A stretch of 64,000 nt of DNA. It comes from a bacterium (GTDB lineage: Bacteria; Bacteroidota; Bacteroidia; Cytophagales; Cyclobacteriaceae). The notes beneath the pieces were generated by a model. That model searched no databases, had not been told where the DNA came from, and saw only the letters and a program-made list of their open reading frames with translations. How positions within the stretch are numbered: position 1 is the stretch's first letter; each line of letters opens with the position of its first letter. This document shows, piece by piece, positions 9,803-18,156 of the stretch. The stretch lies in contig JANSWY010000002.1 of the NCBI GenBank assembly GCA_024743255.1, forward strand, positions 310,001 to 374,000. The letters are read 5' to 3'. The translations under genes and the position numbers were made by a program.

Positions 9803-10109
9803 TGGATGTGCGTCCCTGATATAGGTTGAACATAAATTGATTGAACATGAAAACAAATATTAGGAAGCTCCAGGATACGAGTTACGGATTACGGGGATGT
9901 CCTCCTTTCACCGGCGGCCATAGCTTCTGGCGAAGGACTCGACGAACAAACGGATTATTTAAAGAATGTGTATTTAGGATTTAGATATTAGAACTTAGGA
10001 TTTTCAAAACCGTGCCGTCGTTCCAGAATTTCTGTAATAAAACGAAAGAAATAGCCGGAATAACTGATCGCTCAATTTACTTCTGTCTTCGGTCTTCTAA
10101 CTTCGGTCT

Positions 10110-11171
10110 TCAAACCTCCACTGCATAAACATCCACCAATTCAGACTTACCTTTAAGATTAATTTGCCCAAGTGGTTTTGTATTCAAGTCATTGGATTTA
10201 AGGTTTTTAAGAAGAGTTTTTGAGATGAGGAGTTTTTCTCCGAAGGTGTTGCATTCAGCTTGAATTCTTGCTGTTGTGTTGATAACATCACCATGGTAAG
10301 CGATCTCTTTTTTGACAACACCTACTTCTGTTACTACCAGCTTTCCCCCATGCAATCCGGCCTTAAAGACTGGTAGCACTCCAAATTTCTTTTTGTATAC
10401 TGACTCCTTAAGTTGTAGTTGAGTTTGAAAATCTATGAAGCATTTGATGCATTGGTTGTTGGCGATTCCTTTTTTGTATGGCCAGGAAATTACTACCTCG
10501 TCTCCAACATATTGGTAGATCTCACCTCCATGTTTGAAAACAACTTCATTTAGATCATAAAAGCACTGTTGTATTAACCTGCTGTAATTGAAATGTCCTA
10601 ATTTCTCGGCGAGTCTCGTTGAAGATTTTAGGTCAATAAACATGAAGATTCTGTCTTCTTCTTTTGGTGTTCTGTAGCTTCCAGACAGTATTTTTAGCAA
10701 GACGCCCTTACCAAATTTCTCATTCACCATTCTATAGAACGAAAAGATAAAACTGAATAAGGTGAAATAAGCTACAAAAACCCAGAATACCCGATAGGTA
10801 TAAATTGGGCCATCTACTAGCTCTATATTGAATGTGGCCGTTATTAGGTTATTTATGGTAACTGCTATAAACAATAATAATGCAGCATAAAGTGTGACTT
10901 GTAGAAGGATGATAAACCCAAATGACTTTCTTTTGAAATATGGTAGTTCAGTTACAACTCCTGCAAGGAAATAGAATGAGCCAATTAATATTCCCCCTAC
11001 ACCTGTTACAAGAAACCAATCAGAAGTACGCTCTGCAACTATGGGGTTAACAGAAATAGCATTTTCATCCTGAAGGCCAAAGTATCTGAATACATAAAAA
11101 AGCATCATTACAAGGAACCAATAGATGATCGAGGATATAAAAAAATTCACTCGGTTGGCAACAAGTATCAT
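10110..11171 (-). CDS. Membrane-bound class III adenylate/guanylate cyclase
   Basis: This 353-aa protein has four predicted transmembrane helices (about 10-30, 52-73, 84-106, 128-148) followed by a cytoplasmic class III cyclase catalytic domain (about 172-345). The metal-binding aspartates are in MFIDLKSST (Asp180) and YVGDEVV (Asp224). The transition-state Asn and Arg are in INTTARIQ. The residue three before the Gly of YHG, normally Asp in adenylate cyclases, is Ala291, so preference for ATP or GTP is not settled by sequence. It likely makes cyclic nucleotide in response to a membrane signal. The gene stands alone, divergent from dinB, with 111 bp between the starts. A cNMP-binding regulator lies at 37621-38661, but no direct link is shown. 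Confidence 0.88.
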   Translation of the reverse strand: MILVANRVNFFISSIIYWFLVMMLFYVFRYFGLQDENAISVNPIVAERTSDWFLVTGVGGILIGSFYFLAGVVTELPYFKRKSFGFIILLQVTLYAALLLFIAVTINNLITATFNIELVDGPIYTYRVFWVFVAYFTLFSFIFSFYRMVNEKFGKGVLLKILSGSYRTPKEEDRIFMFIDLKSSTRLAEKLGHFNYSRLIQQCFYDLNEVVFKHGGEIYQYVGDEVVISWPYKKGIANNQCIKCFIDFQTQLQLKESVYKKKFGVLPVFKAGLHGGKLVVTEVGVVKKEIAYHGDVINTTARIQAECNTFGEKLLISKTLLKNLKSNDLNTKPLGQINLKGKSELVDVYAVEV

Positions 11172-11282
11172 GTGGTTTGCAAGTTAATCCTACAGTTATA
11201 CGCAAATATATTGCCAATATTTTATTGAATAGAATAAAGAGTTAAGCTAATTTATTTAGTTTTTACTAATTATATTAGCATT

Positions 11283-12494
11283 ATGAAAAGATCTATTATT
11301 CATCTTGATTTGGATACCTTCTTTGTTTCATGTGAAAGATTGGTAAATCCTGAGCTTGAAGGAAGGCCAATAATATTGGGAGGAGTTACTGATAGAGGCA
11401 TTGTATCCTCATGCAGTTATGAAGCCAGACAGGTCGGTATATATGCGAATATGCCAATGAAGCTAGCCAGACAGATCTGTCCGGAAGCTGTAGTTATCAA
11501 AGGGAATAGTGGTATTTACAGTAAGTTTTCCAATATGGTGACAGACATCATTAAGGAAGAAGCTCCACTTTATGAAAAAGCTTCAATGGACGAGTTTTAC
11601 ATTGATTCAAGTGGAATGGATCATTATTTTGGAGTTTACAAATGGGCAAGTGAATTGAGAGATAAAATAATCAAGGAGACTAATCTACCCATTTCTTTAG
11701 GTCTTTCTACAAACAAGACTGTTTCAAAAGTTGGTACCAGTGAAGCGAAACCAAATGGCTCAATCAAAATAGACAATGGTGATGAGAAGATATTCTTAGC
11801 TCCTTTATCGGTTAGGAAGATACCCATGGTAGGAGAAAAGACTTACCTGGAATTGAAGCACATGGGTGTTGAGAGAATTGAAACAGTTCAAAAAATGCCA
11901 ATCAGACTTATGGAGTCTGCTTTTGGCGAGAATGGAAAAACAATTTGGAAGAAGTGCAATGGAATTGATAATACACCTGTAGTTCCATATAATGAATTAA
12001 AGTCGATAAGTATTGAAAGGACTTTTGAAAAAGATACCATTGATATGAATAAGATCAATAGCATTATTGTAGCAATGGCTGAAAACCTTGCTTTTCAATT
12101 GAGGAATGGAAATAAGCTTACTTCATGCGTAGCAGTCAAGATCAAATATGCAGATCTAAATACTTACTCTAAGCAAAAGAAAATACCTTATACAGCTGCA
12201 GATTCCACAATATTAGAGCTTGTAAAAAGTTTATTCAAAAGACTATATGAGAGACGACTTAGAATAAGGACAATAAGTGTAAGGTTTAGTGGCTTGGTAG
12301 AAGGTGGACATCAGATCAACTTTTTGGAGAATTCAGAAGAAACATGCAATCTGTACCAGGCAATGGATAAGATAAGAAACAGATACGGACAAGACGCTGT
12401 GAAGAGAGCAATAGCAATGGGATCAAGAGGTATTGGGAGGACCAACCCTTTTACGGGTGGTCCAACTGTAATACCTGCTCATAGAAGAGCGTAA
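11283..12494 (+). CDS. dinB: DNA polymerase IV (Y-family, translesion)
   Basis: This 403-aa Y-family polymerase copies damaged DNA with low fidelity. The two catalytic carboxylate motifs are visible: HLDLDTFF (Asp9 with steric-gate Phe) and SMDEFYID (Asp103, Glu104). The fingers region has YEAR, followed by the helix-hairpin-helix thumb (VGEKTYLELKHMGVERI) and a little-finger domain. The family is usually 350-420 aa, so it is full length. The C-terminus (TNPFTGGPTVIPAHRRA) is Pro/Gly-rich and could hold a clamp-binding peptide, though no canonical QLxLF is seen. No LexA box was recognised upstream. It converges on the next gene with only 3 bp between the stop codons. Confidence 0.93.
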   Translation: MKRSIIHLDLDTFFVSCERLVNPELEGRPIILGGVTDRGIVSSCSYEARQVGIYANMPMKLARQICPEAVVIKGNSGIYSKFSNMVTDIIKEEAPLYEKASMDEFYIDSSGMDHYFGVYKWASELRDKIIKETNLPISLGLSTNKTVSKVGTSEAKPNGSIKIDNGDEKIFLAPLSVRKIPMVGEKTYLELKHMGVERIETVQKMPIRLMESAFGENGKTIWKKCNGIDNTPVVPYNELKSISIERTFEKDTIDMNKINSIIVAMAENLAFQLRNGNKLTSCVAVKIKYADLNTYSKQKKIPYTAADSTILELVKSLFKRLYERRLRIRTISVRFSGLVEGGHQINFLENSEETCNLYQAMDKIRNRYGQDAVKRAIAMGSRGIGRTNPFTGGPTVIPAHRRA

Positions 12495-12497
12495 TTC

Positions 12498-15400
12498 TTA
12501 TTTAATTATTGAATAATTAGTCGTGATTCCATTCCTGTTTACATTTAGAATGTAATTACCATTTGGAATAGTACTCATCATTAATGTTTTTGTAAACCCA
12601 GAACTAACAGAACTAAATTGGTTTTCAAAGACCATTCTTCCTGTCATGTCATAAATCGAAATAGAAATAGGTTCATCTTCAAATGATCCTTCAAATTGAA
12701 TATTTAGTTCATCACCAATTATTGGATTTGGAAAGACTGCCAAACCTCTGTTAAGTGATGATTCAAATGACACAAACAAAGTAGAGCTAAATTCATAAGC
12801 TCCATCAAAATCAATTTGCTTTAATCTGTAGTAATTGTTTCCATATAGCGGATTAGAATCTAAATAAATGTATTCCGTAAGTTCATTTGTAGTACCATTT
12901 CCAGCAATCTCCCCTATTGTTTCAAACTCCACTCCATCATAAGATCTTTGGATTTCGAATCTATCATTGTTTAACTCACTTGCAGTTAACCAATTCAATT
13001 CCACAGTTTCATCGATTTGCTTAGCTTCAAAAGAAACCATTTCTACAGGCAATGTACTCTCTGAGGAAGCAACTGTGTAATCTGAAAAAGTAGATGAAGT
13101 TGCAGTCAATGTATTGGATGTGTGACTATCATAACCCATCGATTCCCATGAAGTAGTTCCCGTATTATATCTTCCTAATAATAAGTTTGAATTACCAGAG
13201 AATGAATCACCTGTCTCATCCCAATAAAGTGTAACCTGTACATCTCCAGAACCACTTCCCCTTGTAAGAGTCCAATATCTTGTTTGTAAAATGGATTGTA
13301 CTGGAGTTGTAAAACTTGAACTATTGGTTGGAGTAGTTGAAAAGTGCTCTACTGTAAATGTAGAACTACTTACAGGATCCAGGATTACTTGTCTGAAATC
13401 TGATCCATCTCCTACAGGAAATGTTATTGCCGCAGTAAAACTTGACATTGTTACTGGTCCATCAATAAAGCTTGAAGATGATCCACCAGAGAATGGGCTT
13501 GATGAGGTCATTGTTGGAATATTAACTGAAGTGGTCGTGAAGTTACCACTTGTCAGTGTCAATGTCCCATTAATGGTAATTGGTTCAGAAAGTACTACTC
13601 CTGCAGAATTATTTATTGTAATATTATTAACTGCAGTAATGCTGAGGCTTCCAAAGTTGGTATTTTGACTTGCTGTACCATTGAATTCAAAGTTTTCACT
13701 TCCGCTGAATACCAGAGAATTAACATCGATAACTCCTGCTGCTCCTGTTGAAAGTCCGTTAGAACCTTCTGCGATGAGATTTGATCCTGACACAAATGTT
13801 ACAGTCAAATCATTGGCAGTTCCATCGTTTAATTGAAAATTGTCAGACAAATAGAATGTAGAACCTGAATTGAACGTAAAAGTTCCATCTTGAATTTCCT
13901 TGTCAGCAGTCATAGTAACGACTTGAGAACTTGTAAACGCAAAGTCATTAGCGCCAAGATCTAAAACTCCTGCACCACCAAAAAACACTGAGTCTCCAGA
14001 GAAATTAAAGTCTGTATTTGTACTGAATGTCAGGTTTCCTGATCCAGTCAAGCCGTTTCTTAAATCGAGGGTTCCAGCATTTGAGTTACCAATTCCAAAA
14101 TTTGAGTTGACTTCAAGAATTCCATTTACAATGAAATCATCAAAGTTATTTAGGTTGTTAGTGAAATTAGTAATTCTGAATGTAGGTATTACGCTGCTTG
14201 CAACATCAGGGAAATAAGTTACTTCATCGAATGCATTTGTTCCAGTGTATTCAAAGATTGAACCGTGGCTATAAACTACCTCACCAGAGGAATTTGGACC
14301 TGCTAAATCATTCTCTAACGCATCAGATGCTGTTGTAATTACACCACCAGAAGATACTGAAATAGTAGCACCTGTATTAATTGTAATGGCACTTTGAACG
14401 TTCAATGTACCTTCCACGATTAAGTCATCTTCACCGGAAACATCAGATAGAGTCAGTCCGGCTGTTAAGGTTAAAGTAGCTCCACTTTCTACAGTTATTT
14501 GGTCTACTGTAGCAGCAGCATCAAAAGTGATTGTATGTCCATTTTGAATTGTAATAGGACCATCTGTAGATGTTGGGCTACCACTTGCAGCTGTCCATGC
14601 GCCACCTGTAAAGAACTCCCAGCTACCAGCATTACTCCAGTTTCCAGTACCTGTACTTCTATAGGCTTCTGCAGCTATGATATTGGAACTAGTTGCTCCT
14701 GTCAAAGAGGTTCCAGTGTTAGTTGCTACATCAATAGAAAATGTCTCATCAGTATCATAAGTCAGGTCTGAATAATCAAATGTACCTGAGGTTAAGCTGA
14801 TGCCAGTAAGTCCTGTACCACTTGCCAGTGTTCCAGTACCCGCATTTCTTGTTAAATCAAACGATGTGGTTTCATCTGTATCTGTATTTCCGTGAGTATC
14901 AGTTGCAGCAATGGTTAAACTAAAGTCCAAAGAGGTTCCTACACTATTAGGCACATTCTGAAATGCCCATGTTGTTGCTTCAACATCTATTATGTTATTA
15001 CTTGCAGATGAGGTTTCTGTTTCAGTTGTAATAAGAGAACTTGATGCTCCAAAAAAGGTGAAATTGGATGTTTGAGCATTAAACTGAAGCAATTGATTAT
15101 CAATCACTTCTGAATTTGATGTACTTAACCAAACTGAAAGTGTATATGTCTTTGTCCCATTGTCTGCAATGAATCCGAAATCACCCGATGTTGAATTATT
15201 GAATCCATTGAACGTTATTGTATTGGTACCAATAGATGAAGCTGTCACTGTAGTAGTTCCATCCGATAATTGTGCTCCGGCAATAACGTCGTTCCAGTCT
15301 GAAATAGCGTCGCTAGCTCCTTCACCTATTACAATCTCAGAAATCATGGTATTAAATGCATCTGATGAAGGTGAAGCTCCATCATCCAAATAATCAAAAT

Positions 15401-16208
15401 CAAAGACTTGTTGTCCAGAAGAGGAAACCACCAATGAAGAAATAGTTGAAGAACCAACTGAACCAGCTGTAATTGTGGATGTTGAAGCTGGATTAGCAAC
15501 GGTTGGTGTAATATCTATCTGATCGATTGCAACAGCTGTGCTACCACCGTTTTCTGCATCTTCAAAAATCCATTTTATGTAATAAATGTCTCCATCACCA
15601 ATTGATAAACCAGTTATTGTAGCACTGGGTGAAGTACCTGCTGTCCATGTATTTCCTACATTGGCAGCAATTGAAAAATCTAAAGTTCCTGGATCGGTGA
15701 AAGTGGAATTGTCACTACTATGTTCCACTGCAACAGTAATGACTTTATTATTATTTCCTCTAAAATATGGATCATAACTTATTGCAAGGTCTGTGATAAT
15801 ACCACCTGTATTATTCCTAAACCTAAAAATAGCCGAGTTAAACTCGTCTGGATCCCCGAGGTTGTTTTGAATTGGCCTGATTCCGAAGGCATTTCTAGAA
15901 CCGCCATAGTCGTATGCGTAAATTCTACCTTCACTTCCAGTATTTGTCTGAACACCTCCTGCATATGGATTTGCAGTTGTATTGGTAGTCCCAAAATCCA
16001 CATCCATGGTACCGTCATTATCCATGTCAATACCCCATTGATCAGAATCAATGCTGCCGGAAACACTGGAGCCAGATGAAAAACCTGTACCTGTATAACC
16101 TGAAAAATTAATTGTATTTGTTCCAGTAGATAATGAAAATTGCGCAGATGCCGACCCAGCAATTAGACAATATGCTACTATCCCCAGAACCCTAAATGTA
16201 TACCCCAT
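12498..16208 (-). CDS. Very large secreted T9SS-sorted surface protein
   Basis: This 1236-aa protein starts with a signal peptide (MGYTFRVLGIVAYCLIAGSASA). Long Ser/Thr/Gly/Asn-rich beta-repeat regions follow, of the kind seen in adhesins and autotransporter-like surface proteins; 'SGATLTLTAGLTLSD' and 'LILGRYNTGT'-type stretches suggest a beta-helix in the middle. Near 1050-1140 is a fibronectin-like segment, LPVEMVSFEAKQ with ELNWLTASELNNDRFEIQR, that often precedes T9SS sorting domains. The last ~85 residues (LAVFPNPIIGDELNI to NYSIIK) form the type A sorting domain. No enzyme motif is visible, so adhesion or matrix function is an inference. The early DMDNDGTMDVDFG stretch is Asp-rich and might bind calcium. 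Confidence 0.85.
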   Translation of the reverse strand: MGYTFRVLGIVAYCLIAGSASAQFSLSTGTNTINFSGYTGTGFSSGSSVSGSIDSDQWGIDMDNDGTMDVDFGTTNTTANPYAGGVQTNTGSEGRIYAYDYGGSRNAFGIRPIQNNLGDPDEFNSAIFRFRNNTGGIITDLAISYDPYFRGNNNKVITVAVEHSSDNSTFTDPGTLDFSIAANVGNTWTAGTSPSATITGLSIGDGDIYYIKWIFEDAENGGSTAVAIDQIDITPTVANPASTSTITAGSVGSSTISSLVVSSSGQQVFDFDYLDDGASPSSDAFNTMISEIVIGEGASDAISDWNDVIAGAQLSDGTTTVTASSIGTNTITFNGFNNSTSGDFGFIADNGTKTYTLSVWLSTSNSEVIDNQLLQFNAQTSNFTFFGASSSLITTETETSSASNNIIDVEATTWAFQNVPNSVGTSLDFSLTIAATDTHGNTDTDETTSFDLTRNAGTGTLASGTGLTGISLTSGTFDYSDLTYDTDETFSIDVATNTGTSLTGATSSNIIAAEAYRSTGTGNWSNAGSWEFFTGGAWTAASGSPTSTDGPITIQNGHTITFDAAATVDQITVESGATLTLTAGLTLSDVSGEDDLIVEGTLNVQSAITINTGATISVSSGGVITTASDALENDLAGPNSSGEVVYSHGSIFEYTGTNAFDEVTYFPDVASSVIPTFRITNFTNNLNNFDDFIVNGILEVNSNFGIGNSNAGTLDLRNGLTGSGNLTFSTNTDFNFSGDSVFFGGAGVLDLGANDFAFTSSQVVTMTADKEIQDGTFTFNSGSTFYLSDNFQLNDGTANDLTVTFVSGSNLIAEGSNGLSTGAAGVIDVNSLVFSGSENFEFNGTASQNTNFGSLSITAVNNITINNSAGVVLSEPITINGTLTLTSGNFTTTSVNIPTMTSSSPFSGGSSSSFIDGPVTMSSFTAAITFPVGDGSDFRQVILDPVSSSTFTVEHFSTTPTNSSSFTTPVQSILQTRYWTLTRGSGSGDVQVTLYWDETGDSFSGNSNLLLGRYNTGTTSWESMGYDSHTSNTLTATSSTFSDYTVASSESTLPVEMVSFEAKQIDETVELNWLTASELNNDRFEIQRSYDGVEFETIGEIAGNGTTNELTEYIYLDSNPLYGNNYYRLKQIDFDGAYEFSSTLFVSFESSLNRGLAVFPNPIIGDELNIQFEGSFEDEPISISIYDMTGRMVFENQFSSVSSGFTKTLMMSTIPNGNYILNVNRNGITTNYSIIK

Positions 16209-16363
16209 AACTCTTTAAAGTTGACTAATTATGATTACGTAATTATCTGGAGGCTAGAACAGCAAAATTAAGTCTTGTCAACCAGAAAACGCTAATTTTT
16301 TATATTAAAACAGGCAAATAGTTCAAATACCCCCCTCTTATGAATCAAAACATACCATAAAAG

Positions 16364-16392
16364 AAAGTTCCAGCCCAATGAACCGGAACTTT
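16364..16392 (-). terminator. Terminator-like hairpin
   Basis: AAAGTTCC pairs perfectly with GGAACTTT across a 13-base loop. On the minus strand it is followed by the T-rich CTTTTATGG. The T-tract is weak. Confidence 0.5.
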
Positions 16393-16478
16393 ACACTACC
16401 GTTTTTATTCATTTTTATTTTTAGAATATGAAGGACTTTAAAAAATCCATCTCACTCGTATATGTTATGCTGAAAAAA

Positions 16479-16506
16479 CACCCATGAGGAATTTCACACA
16501 TGGGTG
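16479..16506 (-). terminator. Intrinsic terminator, minus strand
   Basis: CACCCATG pairs with CATGGGTG across a 12-base loop. Read on the minus strand it is directly followed by TTTTTT. No minus-strand gene is recognised immediately upstream of it, which is why it is of interest. Confidence 0.65.
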
Positions 16507-16645
16507 AGTGGTATAATAGTATATTGTATATATATGATAACACAAGATTAGTTTAGTCCTGGGAGGTTGAAAAGAACAGACATATTACAAAACCTTAGCA
16601 AATATGTTTTTATTTGATTTCCAGCTACTAAAGGATCATTTAATT

Positions 16646-16678
16646 AAAAAAAGAGGAACAAAAGCCCCTCTCTTTTTT
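16646..16678. terminator. Bidirectional terminator-like hairpin
   Basis: An A-run plus AAGAGG pairs with CCTCT, a bulged C, and a T-run, with a 10-base loop. Because the stem ends in A and T runs, it could stop transcription from either side. Confidence 0.6.
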
Positions 16679-16688
16679 CACTAAATCG

Positions 16689-16737
16689 AGTCAGACAAAG
16701 GGATGAACAATAGTGTTTCATCTCTGTATGGCTGACT
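16689..16737. ncRNA. Two-tier stem-loop, possible structured RNA (unidentified)
   Basis: The outer stem AGTCAG pairs with CTGACT (16689-16694 with 16732-16737). The inner 9-bp stem AGGGATGAA pairs with TTCATCTCT (16699-16707 with 16717-16725, one G-U pair). The nested shape has no T-tract of its own and sits between two terminators. I do not recognise it as any known RNA family, so the ncRNA call is tentative. Confidence 0.3.
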
Positions 16738-16798
16738 GCACCGCCGGAAATTAAATGTTTCCTTTTATCCTTTTCCCACAGCATACAAGCTCTTAAAA

Positions 16799-16834
16799 AA
16801 AGGTCCCAATCTCACTCACAGGGATGGGACCTTT
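16799..16834 (-). terminator. Intrinsic terminator of the relic T9SS gene
   Basis: AAAGGTCCCA pairs with TGGGACCTTT across a 16-base loop. The minus-strand read-out continues in seven T residues. It lies about 85 bases after the stop at 16920, so it is the likely original terminator of that gene. Confidence 0.75.
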
Positions 16835-16919
16835 AACCAAATAACAATCTTTCTACATCATAAATGATGCGCCATATATTTCAATGACAGCTCGGTGGTT
16901 AATTCACCCCTCCTTTAAT

Positions 16920-17234
16920 TTATTTTATGATAATCTTGTGAACTTCTTTTCCTTGAGCTGACCTTAATTCTACCAGGTATACTCCGTTTTGAAATGGCTT
17001 TGGTATTGTACTTTTACCAGGCTTCAATAAGTAGTCGCTAACGATCAATTGTCCATTGATATTGATTAATCTAAGAGAAACATCAATGTCTTGTTTGTTC
17101 GACTTGAAACTTTGTGTGCATCCCTTAAGGTAGCGTTGGATAACAAAGTGATCGCTAGAATGAACAACATCACTGTTGCAGGTGTTAAGAAGAGTATCAA
17201 TTGTTTGAAGAAGAAAATCGAATTTGGGGGCTGA
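16920..17234 (-). pseudogene. Relic of a T9SS-sorted protein (C-terminal domain only)
   Basis: The minus strand from 17234 to the TAA at 16920-16922 encodes about 104 residues with no start codon and a stop (17235-17237) just upstream. The end reads VSLRLININGQLIVSDYLL, then FQNGVYLVELRSAQGK and HKIIIK, which matches a T9SS type A sorting domain. The other minus-strand frame above 17180 encodes a proline-rich linker-like stretch (TSTSPSDPDQPPNS), suggesting a frameshift near 17100-17200. The rest of the gene is missing, so this looks like a decayed secreted-protein gene. Short ORF annotation software would miss it. Confidence 0.6.
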
Positions 17235-17282
17235 TCAGGATCTGAGGGAGATGTTGATGTCTGTGTAAATTGAACATAAAAA

Positions 17283-17306
17283 AAGGTCCTTGGAATAAAG
17301 GACCTT
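17283..17306 (-). terminator. Intrinsic terminator of the cold-shock-domain gene
   Basis: AAGGTCC pairs with GGACCTT across a 10-base loop. On the minus strand it is followed by a run of T residues. It lies about 25 bases after the stop codon. Confidence 0.8.
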
Positions 17307-17330
17307 ATATTTATATATTTATTGTCTTAA

Positions 17331-17771
17331 TTATACTTTCTTAACCTCTGTAGCGTCCATACCTTTTGCTCCCTTGATCGGCTTAAAAGCTACTTTATCG
17401 CCTTCTTTAATTGGCTCCTTTAGTCCACTGGAATGAACGAAGAATCGTTCTCCACTTCCTATTTCGTTGATAAATCCGAATCCTTTGGCATCATTAAAAA
17501 AAGCCACTCTTCCCTGGACAAAGCCATCTTCATCACTTTCCTCTCTTTTAGGAATACCAATTTCAATGCTCTCTGCATCGATTTCCTCCTTCTTTGCATC
17601 CGGATCTGGCGGAGTGTCAGTAATATTACCGAATTCATCCACATATGCAATCATATCATCTAAATCCCCGGATTTAGCATTTGCTTGTCTTTCTTCTTTC
17701 TTCTGAGCTTTTAACTTTTTCTTTTGAGCTCTCTTTTTTTCTTTTTCTTTTTTACTAAAACTATCTGCCAT
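17331..17771 (-). CDS. Cold-shock-domain RNA-binding protein with charged N-terminal extension
   Basis: This 146-aa protein ends in a cold-shock domain (about 84-146) with RNP1-like KGFGFI and RNP2-like RFFVHSS, which binds single-stranded RNA or DNA and melts secondary structure. Ahead of it is a lysine/glutamate-rich tail (SKKEKEKKRAQKKKLKAQKK) and an acidic linker (DPDAKKEEIDAESIEI). Classical Csp proteins are about 65-70 aa, so this is the longer form seen in Bacteroidota. The basic tail probably adds nucleic-acid affinity, which is an inference. The gene is monocistronic with its own terminator. Confidence 0.88.
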   Translation of the reverse strand: MADSFSKKEKEKKRAQKKKLKAQKKEERQANAKSGDLDDMIAYVDEFGNITDTPPDPDAKKEEIDAESIEIGIPKREESDEDGFVQGRVAFFNDAKGFGFINEIGSGERFFVHSSGLKEPIKEGDKVAFKPIKGAKGMDATEVKKV

Positions 17772-18156
17772 TTAGACTTATTAAGGTTAAAAAAACTTGA
17801 GGTCCTCTATTAAGAAGACATAAGATTACTTCTGAGAAACTAACAGATGCTATGTAAGAGAAATATACAGGGAGTAATAAGAATTCCCTTAAATAACAAA
17901 ATCGTAATTGATTTATGAGATCAGTCAGTTAGACATTCCAAAAGTAATGACTCTATGTTCTGAATCCTATTAAAGATAAACATTTAGTTAGCATAATTAG
18001 AATATATTTCAAATTCTGTGCAACGAAACCACTAGTCTTTTTACCAAGAAATTCGACTCAGCTATTTTCATCTAACGAATCCTGCTACTCATCGAAAACT
18101 AGAGAATGTACATCGATCAAATACATAAATTACTCTTTGGATTTTAGGAAGTAATA
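17772..18156. other. Divergent promoter spacer
   Basis: This 385-bp spacer lies between the divergent cold-shock-domain gene and the hybrid kinase. I see no ORF, strong hairpin or known operator in it. Promoters for both genes must lie here. Confidence 0.5.

Larger units (their letters stand above)
9670..10109. other. Non-coding spacer with degenerate simple repeats
   Basis: This 440-bp gap between two minus-strand genes has no credible ORF. It contains an inverted repeat (9742-9767), three 7-bp repeats (9782-9802), an imperfect hairpin around 9901-9940 (TCCTTTCACCGG against CTGGCGAAGGA), and loosely repeated words near 9965-10005 (TTAGGATTTAGATATTAGAAC) and 10083-10115 (CTTCGGTCTTC repeated). 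The promoter of the permease should lie in the part next to 9669, but no motif is clear. Confidence 0.6.
16209..16919. other. Hairpin-rich non-coding spacer
   Basis: No credible ORF is present in this 711-bp stretch. It contains five separate stem-loops (16364-16392, 16479-16506, 16646-16678, 16689-16737, 16799-16834), most of which read as terminators on the minus strand. The promoter of the large T9SS protein must lie near 16209-16360. Confidence 0.6.

Noticed and set aside
13291-13668. Plus-strand ORFs opposite the large T9SS gene (e.g. 125 aa at 13291)
   Set aside because: They mirror the low-complexity Ser/Thr-rich coding sequence of the minus-strand gene and have no own promoter or family.
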